The notes beneath the pieces are model-generated. The model had not been told where the DNA came from and did no database searches. It worked only from the letters and a program-made list of their open reading frames with translations. DNA of 64,000 bases, from positions 77,755-141,754 of the forward strand of contig CALRVE020000006.1 in NCBI GenBank assembly GCA_943371535.1, read 5' to 3'. Shown one piece after another: positions 43,072 to 52,714 of this stretch. The stretch is from UBA1930 sp943371535. Its GTDB lineage: Bacteria > Bacteroidota > Bacteroidia > Chitinophagales > Chitinophagaceae. Every line of letters starts with the position of its first letter. Position 1 is the first letter of the stretch. Position numbers and translations under genes: made by a program.

Positions 43072-43539
43072 CTAATGACATTTAAAATAATCGAATGGCT
43101 CTTTACAATCTTGACATTGATATAACGCTTTACAAGCTGTACTGCCAAATTCACTGATAAGTTTTGTATGTGTTGAATTACATTGAGGACATTCTACACC
43201 ATCGGCAGGAATGTCAAAACTTTTGTTAGGAGCAGCAATACCATATTGCTTTAGTTTTTGTTTACCAATTTCCGTCATCCAATCTGTAGTCCATGCTGGA
43301 GAAAGCACTGTAGTAATTTTTGTTTGAGTAATACCATTTTCGGCTAACGCTAAACGAATGTTGGTGCTAATCATATCCATTGCAGGACAACCATTGTAAG
43401 TAGGTGTAATAATAACTTCTACTAAATCATTATTAATAATTACGTCTCTAATAATGCCTAAATCTTGAATAGTTAATACCGGAATTTCAGGATCGGCAAC
43501 ATTGTGTAAAATGGAATAAATATATTCTTTGGTAAGCAT
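43072..43539 (-). CDS. paaD: Phenylacetyl-CoA epoxidase subunit PaaD
   Basis: 155 residues. The N-terminal MIP18/DUF59 domain reads ILHNVADPEIPVLTIQDLGI with TPTYNGCPAMDMI carrying the conserved Cys. The C-terminal zinc-ribbon has four or more cysteines (ECPQC, CQDC). PaaD helps assemble iron centres of the PaaABCE epoxidase that oxidises phenylacetyl-CoA. paaA, paaB, paaC and paaE do not lie next to it here, since a helicase precedes it. Confidence 0.9.
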   Translation of the reverse strand: MLTKEYIYSILHNVADPEIPVLTIQDLGIIRDVIINNDLVEVIITPTYNGCPAMDMISTNIRLALAENGITQTKITTVLSPAWTTDWMTEIGKQKLKQYGIAAPNKSFDIPADGVECPQCNSTHTKLISEFGSTACKALYQCQDCKEPFDYFKCH

Positions 43540-43588
43540 GGCAATAGTTAGGTAGTTACAACAAAGATGTTGTGTAAGTGTTGAAATA

Positions 43589-43616
43589 AAAAAAGAGAAA
43601 TTGCTTTCTCTTTTTG
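43589..43616 (-). terminator. Intrinsic terminator of the DEAD-box helicase gene
   Basis: AAAAAGAGAAA (43590-43600), loop TTGC, TTTCTCTTTTT (43605-43615): perfect 11-bp stem, 39 bases after the helicase stop. Confidence 0.65.
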
Positions 43617-43654
43617 GTTATAGATATTTTTTTGATTGAATGCTATTCAATAAA

Positions 43655-44893
43655 CTATTGTCTCCAAGTTCTTCCTCTTCTTGCAAAAACCCCATGTCCA
43701 CTTTTGCTTACAGGAGCAGCCGATTGTGCTGTTGGTGCAAAATTGGCATAATTCATTTTATATGGATGTTCGTCTATCACAGGAATATTCAGTCCAATTA
43801 ATTTGGTGATATCTCTTAAAAATGGTCGTTCATCTGCGTCACAAAAAGAAATAGCAGTTCCACTTGCACCTGCTCTTCCTGTACGCCCAATACGATGTAC
43901 ATACGTTTCAGGAATATTGGGTAAATCGTAATTAATTACATGCGTCAAATCATCTACATCAATGCCTCTTGCAGCAATATCAGTAGCTACTAAAACCCTA
44001 ATTTTTCCTTCTTTAAAGTTGGTTAATGCACGTTGTCTTGCATTTTGAGATTTATTGCCATGTATAGCTTCTGCCAAAATATTACTTCTGTACAAATCTT
44101 TACAAACTCTGTCTGCACCATGTTTGGTAGTGGTAAACACTAGTACACGTTCAATTTTTGTATCGGTCAATAAATGAGTGAGTAAAAAACGTTTATTGGC
44201 TTTTTCTACAAAATATAGTTGTTGATTAATTTTCTCCACTGTAGACGAAACGGGTGTTACTTCTACTTTTATTGGTTCGGTTAAAATTGCATTGGCTAAA
44301 CCTGCAATTTCTTTTGGCATAGTTGCCGAGAAAAATAATGTTTGACGTTTAGTAGGGATTTTAGTGATGATTTTTCGTACATCATTTATAAAACCCATAT
44401 CTAACATTCTATCGGCTTCATCTAATACAAACATTTGTATGTGTTGTAAGCTTACAAAACGTTGTTGCATTAAATCTAATAAACGTCCGGGTGTTGCAAT
44501 TAAAATATCTACGCCTCTTTTTAATGCATTCACTTGACTATGTTGAGATACTCCACCAAAAATTACAGTATGTGTAATGTTGGTGTGTTTGCCATACGCC
44601 GAAAAACTTTCGTCAATTTGTATAGCTAATTCACGGGTTGGTGTAAGGATTAAAACTTTTATGTGTTGATGATAGGCTGTTTCCTCTTTTCTTTTTTGCA
44701 GAAACAAATTTTGCAAAATAGGTATTGCAAAAGCTGCCGTTTTACCAGTACCTGTTTGTGCACAGCCCAATACATCTTTACCTCTTAAAATATGGGGAAT
44801 GGCTTGTTGCTGAATAGGGGTTGGTGTGGTGTAGCCTTCTTGTTCAAGAGCTTTGGCTATGGGCTCTATTAAATGTAAATCTTTAAATAACAC
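43655..44893 (-). CDS. DEAD-box RNA helicase, RhlE-like
   Basis: 412 residues. The start is GTG at 44893, because a TAA lies two codons upstream and no ATG precedes the conserved F-motif (FKDLHLIEPIAKALEQEGY). Motifs: Q-motif PTPIQQQAIP, I AQTGTGKT, II DEAD, III SAT, VI HRIGRTGRAG. The short Arg-rich tail (FARRGRTWRQ) should bind RNA. It unwinds RNA in ribosome assembly or mRNA turnover, often with cold induction. An unusually long GC-richer leader upstream suggests RNA-level control. Confidence 0.95.
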   Translation of the reverse strand: MLFKDLHLIEPIAKALEQEGYTTPTPIQQQAIPHILRGKDVLGCAQTGTGKTAAFAIPILQNLFLQKRKEETAYHQHIKVLILTPTRELAIQIDESFSAYGKHTNITHTVIFGGVSQHSQVNALKRGVDILIATPGRLLDLMQQRFVSLQHIQMFVLDEADRMLDMGFINDVRKIITKIPTKRQTLFFSATMPKEIAGLANAILTEPIKVEVTPVSSTVEKINQQLYFVEKANKRFLLTHLLTDTKIERVLVFTTTKHGADRVCKDLYRSNILAEAIHGNKSQNARQRALTNFKEGKIRVLVATDIAARGIDVDDLTHVINYDLPNIPETYVHRIGRTGRAGASGTAISFCDADERPFLRDITKLIGLNIPVIDEHPYKMNYANFAPTAQSAAPVSKSGHGVFARRGRTWRQ

Positions 44894-45094
44894 TGTTTAA
44901 CTTATTTTAAAATTGATATTAACCAATCACTTGTACTGTGCTGATTAACGTTAAAAATATATGCTCGGCTACCTATGACTTGACGAGCTTTTTAACGGAA
45001 GAAAAGTTATCCAGTCTTCTAAGAAGGAGTATATGAATGCAACGAAGATAAGGGAAATGAAATAAACATTTTAGAAAGCTGCTATATAATAAAA
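44894..45094 (-). promoter_or_regulatory. Long leader upstream of the DEAD-box helicase gene
   Basis: About 200 bases lie between the helicase GTG and the stress-protein terminator with no gene. The part at 44960-45055 is GC-richer than most intergenic DNA here. It has possible short stems: GCTCG (44962-44966) with CGAGC (44984-44988), and CTTCT with AGAAG around 45016-45027. It could be a structured 5' leader. This is a candidate only. Confidence 0.3.
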
Positions 45095-45126
45095 ATCGGC
45101 TTTGTGTAACAATACACAAAGCCGAT
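45095..45126 (-). terminator. Intrinsic terminator of the universal stress protein gene
   Basis: ATCGGCTTTGTGTA (45095-45108), loop ACAA, TACACAAAGCCGAT (45113-45126): perfect 14-bp stem followed on the minus strand by a T run. Confidence 0.85.
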
Positions 45127-45152
45127 AAAACAAAAAATAAATACTAGTTCTT

Positions 45153-45992
45153 TTAATCATGCACCACCATAATAGGTATATGACTATGAAATGCCAATTG
45201 CTTGGTATGGCTTTTGGCAAAAATACTTTCAAACAAGCCATGTTTTTGTGGAATTACAATTACAATATCGGTTGAATTAGCATCGGCAAATTCATTTACA
45301 CCTTCTATAAAGCTGGTATTGTGTACAAAATGATATTTGGGTGCATGGCCAGCAAATAATGTATGTAAAGCCATGTTTTCAAAATGAGTGCCTGAGTAAT
45401 CGGCCATGTTTTCTTTGGTTTCTACATGTAATACTTGAAAGTTAGATTTTGTATCGTCCACAAAACCAGTAATATGATCAATTGGCATATTATCGTAAAT
45501 ATTGTGCATGCTACATGCCAATACGGTATTACGTATAGGTTTAAAACTAGCATTTGCAGGTACAATAATTAAGGGCAAAGTAATTTCTTTACTTACATCA
45601 ATAGTATTACTACCTATTAATGCTTGCTCTACTGCATTGCCACCTGTAATACCCATTACAATTAAGTTAGCTTGCTTTTCTTGTGCAGCATCTACTATGC
45701 CTTTTACAACGCCATTATAACTATTAAATAGCTCAACTTCAAAAGGTACATATTCTACTTTTTCTTGTAGCTCTTGTAAAAATTTTTGAAGTGCAGCTGT
45801 GCTATTTTGTTTTACATCTTCTACACCAACCAACAATGGTACAGCTAAACCACCATCAGACATTACAGGCAATTCGTATGAATGATATAACACTACTTTT
45901 TTTGCTTGCACTTGTTTGCCTAATTCTAAAGCATACACAGCAGCATTGAAGGCTGTTGAAGAAAAATCTACAGGTACTAATATTGTTTGCAT
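45153..45992 (-). CDS. Universal stress protein, tandem UspA domains
   Basis: 279 residues in two UspA-type halves (1-145 and about 150-279). The first half has the ATP-binding motif G-2x-G-9x-G-S as MGITGGNAVEQALIGS. The second half is degenerate. Such tandem proteins are common in Bacteroidota and help survive starvation or other stress, with no single known reaction. The gene stands alone. A perfect inverted repeat lies 16-42 bases upstream of the start and a strong terminator follows it. Confidence 0.9.
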   Translation of the reverse strand: MQTILVPVDFSSTAFNAAVYALELGKQVQAKKVVLYHSYELPVMSDGGLAVPLLVGVEDVKQNSTAALQKFLQELQEKVEYVPFEVELFNSYNGVVKGIVDAAQEKQANLIVMGITGGNAVEQALIGSNTIDVSKEITLPLIIVPANASFKPIRNTVLACSMHNIYDNMPIDHITGFVDDTKSNFQVLHVETKENMADYSGTHFENMALHTLFAGHAPKYHFVHNTSFIEGVNEFADANSTDIVIVIPQKHGLFESIFAKSHTKQLAFHSHIPIMVVHD

Positions 45993-46007
45993 AATGATGT
46001 TTTTACC

Positions 46008-46034
46008 CCATAAATGTAGGATATATATTTATGG
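46008..46034. promoter_or_regulatory. Inverted repeat upstream of the universal stress protein gene
   Basis: CCATAAAT (46008-46015) and ATTTATGG (46027-46034) are perfect arms around an 11-base spacer, just upstream of the gene start. The left arm overlaps a -7-like TACATTTA on the minus strand. Confidence 0.35.
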
Positions 46035-46140
46035 TAAAATATGATAGTGCTCAATAATTCTTTTTACTAAAGTTTAGTGGTGAAAATGACCGTTGGAGGC
46101 TACTCCAAAATTATTGCAGTGAAATTGGATTGCTGAAAAT

Positions 46141-46614
46141 TTAATTACAAATTTTATCGGCACAGCAACTGCTTGCAAAGGCTTCGGGCTTGGCTTTAAA
46201 AGCAAAACCCATACCTAAAATATAACCCATTGCTTCTTTTAAAGCATCGTTGCTTTTAAAGTTTGGATTGGTATTAATATCAGCATGTACTTCCATATCA
46301 ACACCAAACTCAATAAATAAATCGCAAAGCTCATAAGCAATTTCAATGCTTTTGGCTACTTCGGTAAGCATGCGTTCTTTGAGATGAAAACGTTGTTTGG
46401 TTTTTTCATTGTGAATGTACATAAACCCACCACTGTGTTCTCTTAGAAAAACAATTACTGTGGCAAATTCGGTATCGCTGCCTTTTACTTGGCTATCGGT
46501 ACCAATACAAACTTTAAGGCGAATGCCTTTTGCTGTTTCCTGTTTAATTGCTTCGGCTACTGCCTCTTTAATGGGCAGGTTAATGGATTCTCCGTTAAAC
46601 TTTCTCCAACGCAT
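46141..46614 (-). CDS. YkuK-family RNase H-like protein
   Basis: 157 residues. The core reads LKVCIGTDSQVKGSDTEFATVIVFL, then EVHADINTNPNFKSN with spaced acidic residues that fit an RNase H-like active site. The final CCADKIC cluster is unusual. The family (YkuK, formerly DUF458) is widespread but its function is not established, and nuclease activity is inferred from the fold alone. It is monocistronic. Confidence 0.82.
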   Translation of the reverse strand: MRWRKFNGESINLPIKEAVAEAIKQETAKGIRLKVCIGTDSQVKGSDTEFATVIVFLREHSGGFMYIHNEKTKQRFHLKERMLTEVAKSIEIAYELCDLFIEFGVDMEVHADINTNPNFKSNDALKEAMGYILGMGFAFKAKPEAFASSCCADKICN

Positions 46615-46811
46615 AATTTTTAGGTTTTTTGAAGTTAACCATTAATTGTAATACGCCATATGAAATTATTATTAACAGTAGTGCATAAGCCTAAAATTAT
46701 TCAACAAAACTTCAAGTTTTTTAAAAAGAAACCTCTTTAAAAAGATATGGGTTGTAGAAATGTATTGGTTTTAAAGTACAGAATACCATCTTATTTGTAC
46801 ATTAGCCAATT

Positions 46812-47672
46812 ATGCAACCAACCAACTTTAATTTAGTTACCATTATTACAATTCTTAAAAAACATATACAACAAATTATTGCATTGGTGTGTGTTTGTTT
46901 AATAGTTACTACTGTTGTATTATTTCTGATTCCAAAATATTATAGAAGTGTTGCAATTGTGGTTGCAGCCAATCCTGCTTTAGCAGATAAAGCAAGACTG
47001 TTTAACACAAACATTCAAGGACTGTATTCAAACTTTGGTAGTGGCGATGATTTAGATAGAATTGATGGACTAGCCAATTTAGATACCACTTTTAAATTAT
47101 TGGTGAAACAATTTAATCTTATTAAATACTACAAATTAAAAGAGAAAGATTCGGCTCTTGCTTTAAGAAAAGCTGTATTACTGCTAAGAGAAGATATTGA
47201 TTTACAAAAAACAGATTTGAGTCAGTTTAAGTTTATTGTTACTACGAAAAACAAAAACTTATCGGCCAATATTGCCAATAAAATGGTGCTGCATGTTAAA
47301 ACAATGGTTGAAAATATTTGGCAAAAAAATTATCAGTCGTCTTTAGAAAAAATTACTACCGCAATTACCGAATTAGAAACGGAAGTTGACGATATAAATT
47401 CAACCTTGAAAAGTATCGACTTCACACAATCAACTAGTCTTACGTATACCAATAAAAGACAAGCTTTATTGCAACAATTGCAACAATATTATATTGTGGC
47501 TAACGAGTTTAAATTGGCTATAAACAACCATGCACCTGCATTATACATTATTGAAAATGCTTCGCCTGCTGCTAAGCATTATAAACCTAAAAAGCTAGAT
47601 GTTTTAATTGCAACACTGCTAATAAGTTTTCTTTTTGGGTGCTTGGTAGTGTTGGTAAAAAATAGAAAATAA
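46812..47672 (+). CDS. Wzz-like chain-length determinant protein
   Basis: 286 residues. An N-terminal transmembrane helix (about 22-42) and a C-terminal one (about 265-283) flank a periplasmic helical domain with coiled-coil tendency (ITTAITELETEVDDINSTL). There is no kinase domain. Wzz-type co-polymerases set the length of O-antigen or capsule chains. The next gene, 24 bases downstream, is an O-antigen ligase homologue, so a shared surface-polysaccharide role is likely. Confidence 0.78.
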   Translation: MQPTNFNLVTIITILKKHIQQIIALVCVCLIVTTVVLFLIPKYYRSVAIVVAANPALADKARLFNTNIQGLYSNFGSGDDLDRIDGLANLDTTFKLLVKQFNLIKYYKLKEKDSALALRKAVLLLREDIDLQKTDLSQFKFIVTTKNKNLSANIANKMVLHVKTMVENIWQKNYQSSLEKITTAITELETEVDDINSTLKSIDFTQSTSLTYTNKRQALLQQLQQYYIVANEFKLAINNHAPALYIIENASPAAKHYKPKKLDVLIATLLISFLFGCLVVLVKNRK

Positions 47673-47696
47673 TTGATCTATATTTAATTACAACGA

Positions 47697-49163
47697 TTGT
47701 TATATTTAAAAAAAATATTCATTGGTAATAAGCAATTACACCAGTTTTGGTTACATGGTTTGTTGTTGATGGCTTTTGGTGTGGTAGCCTTAACATTGCA
47801 AGAACCATTGCTTATAGCCGTTCCTTTTATTATTGTACTGCTCCCTAAAATTGTTCAATACATTATTACACAAACACATCAACTATTTTGGTTGTTGCTG
47901 TTGTTGTTACCCCTTTCAACCGAAATAAATATTACACCATCGCTAGGTTTAGATTTTCCCGATGAATTAATTATGATGTTGCTTACAGGATTGTTTTTGG
48001 TACAACTAATACATCAACCACGTAGCTTTCCAATTCATGTATTAAAGCATCCTATATTTTTAATCATTGTACTTCAATTATGTTGGATGTTGGTTTGCAC
48101 TTACTATTCTCAAAACAGTGTTTTATCGCTCAAATTTTTCTTAGCTAAAATTTGGTACATTGTTCCATTTGTTGTGTTGCCACAATATTATATTCAACAA
48201 CAATCCGAGTTTAAAAAAATAGCTTTACTACTTCTACTACCCATGAGTTTAGTAGTAATACAATGTTTAATTAGACATGCATTATTCAATTTTTCTTTTG
48301 AAGGAATAAAGCAAACACTTTCTCCTTTTTTTAGAAACCATGTAAACTACTCGGCAATGTTGGTTTGTTTAATGCCAATTATTTGGTATATGAAAAAACT
48401 AACTTCAAATAATCATAAGTATTACAAATGGTTAACTATAGGGCTAATTGTTGGCTTGGTAGCATTGTTTTTTGCGTATTCTCGTGGTGCTTGGGTTGCA
48501 TTGATATTAGGTATACTAACAGCATTTATTATTTATAAAAAATGGATGTTGAAAGTAATGATGATGGCAACAATTATCATTGCTTTATTAATTGGTTGGT
48601 TGGCAAGTAACCAACATTATGTACAATTTGCACCCAATTACGAGCAAACAATTTTTCATAGTAACTTGGGGGAACACTTAAGTAGTACTACTTCATTAAA
48701 AGATTTAAGTAATGCCGAAAGATTTTATCGTTGGGTAGCCGGTGCTAAAATGTTTGCAGCAAAACCAATTACTGGTTTTGGTCCTAATACGTTTTATGAT
48801 TACTATAAAAATTATGCAGTAGATGTATTTAAAACCTATGTAAGCAATAATCCTGAACACAGTAGTGTACATAATTATTTTTTGTTAATGGCTTTAGAAC
48901 AAGGCTTTATTGGGTTATTGTTGTTTTGCATTTTATTGTTTAGTGTATTAATGTATGCTCAACAATTGTATCATCAATTACAGCATCAATTGTACAAAAC
49001 AGTTGCCATTGCAATAGGTGTAATCATTGCAATGATTGCTACCATAAATATGATGAGTGATATGATTGAAACCGATAAAATAGGCGGCTTATTTTGGCTA
49101 TGTGTTGGCGTATTAATTGTTTTAAGTAAAGAATTAAAAATAGAGCAAGAGCGTATTGCTTAG
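47697..49163 (+). CDS. O-antigen ligase/polymerase family membrane protein
   Basis: 488 residues from TTG at 47697. An in-frame stop lies 4 codons upstream and the next ATG is at residue 25, within the first helix. About twelve transmembrane segments are seen. The Wzy_C-type periplasmic loop has RGAWVALILG and later NAERFYRWVAGAKMFAAKPITGFGPNTF with HSSVHNYFLLMALEQG, which are family signatures. It should ligate or polymerise surface polysaccharide in the inner membrane. It pairs with the Wzz-like gene and ends 6 bases before a convergent gene. Confidence 0.87.
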   Translation: MLYLKKIFIGNKQLHQFWLHGLLLMAFGVVALTLQEPLLIAVPFIIVLLPKIVQYIITQTHQLFWLLLLLLPLSTEINITPSLGLDFPDELIMMLLTGLFLVQLIHQPRSFPIHVLKHPIFLIIVLQLCWMLVCTYYSQNSVLSLKFFLAKIWYIVPFVVLPQYYIQQQSEFKKIALLLLLPMSLVVIQCLIRHALFNFSFEGIKQTLSPFFRNHVNYSAMLVCLMPIIWYMKKLTSNNHKYYKWLTIGLIVGLVALFFAYSRGAWVALILGILTAFIIYKKWMLKVMMMATIIIALLIGWLASNQHYVQFAPNYEQTIFHSNLGEHLSSTTSLKDLSNAERFYRWVAGAKMFAAKPITGFGPNTFYDYYKNYAVDVFKTYVSNNPEHSSVHNYFLLMALEQGFIGLLLFCILLFSVLMYAQQLYHQLQHQLYKTVAIAIGVIIAMIATINMMSDMIETDKIGGLFWLCVGVLIVLSKELKIEQERIA

Positions 49164-49169
49164 AAACTT

Positions 49170-51533
49170 CTATTCTTTTACTTCAAAATTAAAGGTTGTT
49201 TTTAAAGCTTCTCCAAAAGGTGTAATACCTTGAAGTATGGCTGTATATTTTCCTGAAATATCCGATGTGTAAAATTGAATTTTAGTACTTGTGTTTTCTT
49301 TGGTTTGAATATTTCCATTCCAATATAAAACTGTTCTATAGTCGGGTAATCGGCTTTCTACTTCAGTGGTTAATTCGTACTTCGGACTATAAAATTCACG
49401 CTGTGCTTCCATACCATCGTAATCAATTACCAAGCTTTCGGCACTCAAAGATTTTATGCCCATTGTTCCATCGTAGCTGCTATAATTTACTATACCATCG
49501 AATACCAATTTGCCCGAAAAAAATCTTCTTGCAACTACATCTAATTGCTGAATTTTTAATGGGTCGGCAGCAATTATTTTATCTGCATCAAACAATGGAA
49601 TTCCATCAACCAATATCAATGGATCTCCTTCAAAATATTGAAATCTTGGATTGTCTGAAACATAAAAAACAAACTTATTATTTTTTCTTCGTACCAATAC
49701 TCCTTTAATATATTCTCTCATTACTTCTTCCATACTAGTAAAACGAGTATAGCTATCTAAGAAATATTTTTCATCGGGCTGAATATAAAATGGCTTATAA
49801 CCAATATTTGAACTTTTGGTAATTGCTTTTGAAGGATGATAAATACGTTGTGCTTGCAAAGCAATACTTGCCTCATTTAAAGCTGTAGTTAATTGTTTAC
49901 TTAACTCAAACGTAGGTATAGTTGTACTTGATGCTTGAGCCCAATAAGGACTTTGAATATCTATTCTATAGTTAGAGTCTATTCTATTATTGGTTTGTGC
50001 TACCAACTCGGTAGTGCTATAAATATTGGGCATAATGGCATAAAAACTTCCATCGGCTTTAGAAAATGCATTGGCGTAACCAAACTCTTTACCAGGTAAC
50101 GATAAATACACAACAATACCTTCTGCTGGCTGCAAAGTTGTTTTATTAATTACTTTTCCAGAAATAATTTGACTTTCATATTCTGGCAAAAATGTTTGAT
50201 TGGGTTTTTTATTGGCGAATACATCGTTCCAATTAAAACGTCTCCAACCTTGTGTAAGTAATAATAAATCCAATGCCTCTTCGTTGCTAAAAAAATAATT
50301 GGGGTTTTCTATTTTGCCTTTAATATGAGCAAATAACCATTGATATTGTTGAATATCTAAATCGTTTGTTATATCACTTAGCTCATCATTTTTAACTACA
50401 GCAATTGATAAGTTGGCCTCTGTTGGTAAATTATTTGCAAGTGCACTTACGTCAAGCTCTACTTTTTTTCTTGTTTGAAAAACCGATTGATTGCTTGTTA
50501 GCTTAGCTTGTACATTTTGTGTATATGGCTTATACAACAATCTTTCGCAAATTGGTTGTAGTTGTGCATTAAACAATGTTATATGATGAATGCCTTGAGC
50601 CAGTGACTGCTTGTCTACAGAAAAAACAGTAGTTCCGTTTTCTAGCACTTGTGTTTTTTTATATTGAGTGGTGTGATTTGCATGTACCAATATGTGAACA
50701 GCTGTATTATTGAAATTATTGGTTGCTTTAACTGTTATGAATACTTGATTGTTGTTTGTTTGTGTTAACATAACAACACCATTGGTAAAAGCATTGGGTA
50801 AATTGGCTACAAAACTTTCATGATTACTTGTAACAATGGCTTTATAAGTATTTCCTTCAACAGGGGTAAATGTAAAACTGCCTAAACCAAATTTTTGTGA
50901 AGTAAAACTACCTACAGAATCGTTGTTTTGATTTACAACTTTACCAATACAATCTATGCCTTTACCATTGCTATTGATGGCTTTAAAAGCAATTGTGCTG
51001 CTAATATTGTTTACTAGATTACCTCCTTCGGGAAAAAATTGAATATCGTATTTCAGTTTTTTAATCGTAGTATCTACAGAAGTATTGTTAAACACATTTA
51101 CAATACCAATTTGTTTTTCAAATGCAAAATCGGCCTCTCCATTTTTCATTAAATTGGTATATGCCCTTAGTACATAATTGCCAGTTGGTAAGCTTAATGG
51201 TAATATAAACTGACCATTACCAGTTGCTTGGATTAATGGAATTTTTGCTTGTAAGGAGGATTTTTTATCAGCATTCAACAATTCAACATATACTACTTTA
51301 CTAATTGGACTTGGTAGGTTAGTGAGTGCTTCGGTATTGTACACTTTAAACCATAAAGTTTCGCCCGATAAATAAAAATTTTTATCGGTATGTACAAAAA
51401 TTTTCTCTTGAAAATTATGTTGGCTATACTGTTTAAACTGTTGCTCAATGGTTTCAACATCTTGCAATTGAGCTAAAAGCGTAGTATGAAATAGACATAA
51501 AATACAACCCAAAAAAACTTGCTTCATCATCAT
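49170..51533 (-). CDS. MG2-like exported protein of the TonB receptor operon
   Basis: 787 residues. Signal peptide to about residue 21 (MMMKQVFLGCILCLF...LLA). Residues about 40-150 match the alpha-2-macroglobulin MG2-like motif KIFVHTDKNFYLSGETLWFKVY. The central region is beta-rich, and a plug-like region near 620-680 reads GDPLILVDGIPLFDADKI. It resembles large Bacteroidota proteins found next to TonB receptors. It may help fold, gate or bind ligand on the periplasmic side. It is the last of four genes in the operon at 49170-56192. Confidence 0.72.
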   Translation of the reverse strand: MMMKQVFLGCILCLFHTTLLAQLQDVETIEQQFKQYSQHNFQEKIFVHTDKNFYLSGETLWFKVYNTEALTNLPSPISKVVYVELLNADKKSSLQAKIPLIQATGNGQFILPLSLPTGNYVLRAYTNLMKNGEADFAFEKQIGIVNVFNNTSVDTTIKKLKYDIQFFPEGGNLVNNISSTIAFKAINSNGKGIDCIGKVVNQNNDSVGSFTSQKFGLGSFTFTPVEGNTYKAIVTSNHESFVANLPNAFTNGVVMLTQTNNNQVFITVKATNNFNNTAVHILVHANHTTQYKKTQVLENGTTVFSVDKQSLAQGIHHITLFNAQLQPICERLLYKPYTQNVQAKLTSNQSVFQTRKKVELDVSALANNLPTEANLSIAVVKNDELSDITNDLDIQQYQWLFAHIKGKIENPNYFFSNEEALDLLLLTQGWRRFNWNDVFANKKPNQTFLPEYESQIISGKVINKTTLQPAEGIVVYLSLPGKEFGYANAFSKADGSFYAIMPNIYSTTELVAQTNNRIDSNYRIDIQSPYWAQASSTTIPTFELSKQLTTALNEASIALQAQRIYHPSKAITKSSNIGYKPFYIQPDEKYFLDSYTRFTSMEEVMREYIKGVLVRRKNNKFVFYVSDNPRFQYFEGDPLILVDGIPLFDADKIIAADPLKIQQLDVVARRFFSGKLVFDGIVNYSSYDGTMGIKSLSAESLVIDYDGMEAQREFYSPKYELTTEVESRLPDYRTVLYWNGNIQTKENTSTKIQFYTSDISGKYTAILQGITPFGEALKTTFNFEVKE

Positions 51534-51559
51534 AAAAATTACTTAAAAATAAATTAGTA

Positions 51560-52699
51560 CTACTGCCAAAACGGAGGTCTTGTAGTTACACCACCAAATA
51601 CTCTACAATCGCCACAGCTTAATGTAGCTGCTAAAAATCCACCATTTACATCGCCTGCAATGGGCACATAACGTCGGTTATTGAAATATAAATTAAACGT
51701 ATCTGGATGCCCTGAAACAACATACACTTCACAGTTCAAAACATTGGGTGTTACAAAACTGGTTACCTGAGAACGATCTATAAAAATACGTTTGGTAGTA
51801 ACCGAGCTAGCTGTAATATAACCAATTACAGGTTCTGTTGTATTTGCAACACTTGTAATATTGCCATATAATTGAGTGGGTTGAACATCGAAAACCGAAC
51901 CACCGAGTTCCGTCATCTGTTTCAACTGTTGCCAATATTCATAAGCTTCTTTTGTTAATGTAGTTTGCTTTACTAAAACACTATAACGTGTGTTCAATTT
52001 ATCTACCCCTTTAGGTATAAAATGTAGTTTTTCGTTTTCAACAACATCGCTAGCAAGTTTAGCCGATGAGCCAATAAAAATGCCAGTGATAGGGCTGCTT
52101 TTCCAACAACGATAAATTTGATCTACAGAATCTCTTACCACTACATTTAATCCTCCTAAGTATTTATAATAAGATTCAAAATAGGCTCTGCTTTCCCAAG
52201 TTTCTTCACAATCCCATTTATAATATCGGGTATTATTGGATACATCTTTTGAGCTAGCATAAAACTGAATACCATTTTTTTCTGCATCAATACTCCAATT
52301 AACACTATCAATGGCGGGAGCTGTTTTTGCTGCAATTAAATCGGTAATATATTCTTTAGCATCTTTCGTTACAATTCTTACCTTGTACGATTGGTTTGCT
52401 GTTACCATATTACTTCTTACAGCATATTGACCATTAGGCTTTTCTACAGATTGAGCAAGTACTGCATTATTTGCAGTAAGTATAGAAATTTTAGCCAATG
52501 TTTCTGGCTTATTTACATTGGTAGTACCCAATTTTTGAGAACGAGATAATTTAAAAAAACTAGAATCGCCACCTACGTTTACAAAACCGTCTATTACCAA
52601 AATATTTTGATCTATAGTAATTTCTGGAGGAGTATAAGTTTCTCTACAACTTGCTATGAATAGCGTTAAAGAGAAAAAATAAATAATTTTTTTTATCAT
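51560..52699 (-). CDS. DUF4249 lipoprotein
   Basis: 379 residues. The lipobox Cys is residue 18 (LFIASC). The N-terminal domain begins LVIDGFVNVGGDSSFFKLSRS, as expected for DUF4249. The C-terminus has paired cysteines in CGDCRVFGG. DUF4249 proteins are typical partners of TonB receptors in Bacteroidota and may be surface-exposed ligand-binding lipoproteins, by analogy with SusD. The gene lies 15 bases after the receptor gene and 26 before the MG2-like gene. Confidence 0.88.
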   Translation of the reverse strand: MIKKIIYFFSLTLFIASCRETYTPPEITIDQNILVIDGFVNVGGDSSFFKLSRSQKLGTTNVNKPETLAKISILTANNAVLAQSVEKPNGQYAVRSNMVTANQSYKVRIVTKDAKEYITDLIAAKTAPAIDSVNWSIDAEKNGIQFYASSKDVSNNTRYYKWDCEETWESRAYFESYYKYLGGLNVVVRDSVDQIYRCWKSSPITGIFIGSSAKLASDVVENEKLHFIPKGVDKLNTRYSVLVKQTTLTKEAYEYWQQLKQMTELGGSVFDVQPTQLYGNITSVANTTEPVIGYITASSVTTKRIFIDRSQVTSFVTPNVLNCEVYVVSGHPDTFNLYFNNRRYVPIAGDVNGGFLAATLSCGDCRVFGGVTTRPPFWQ

Positions 52700-52714
52700 A
52701 ACTATACTGAATTT

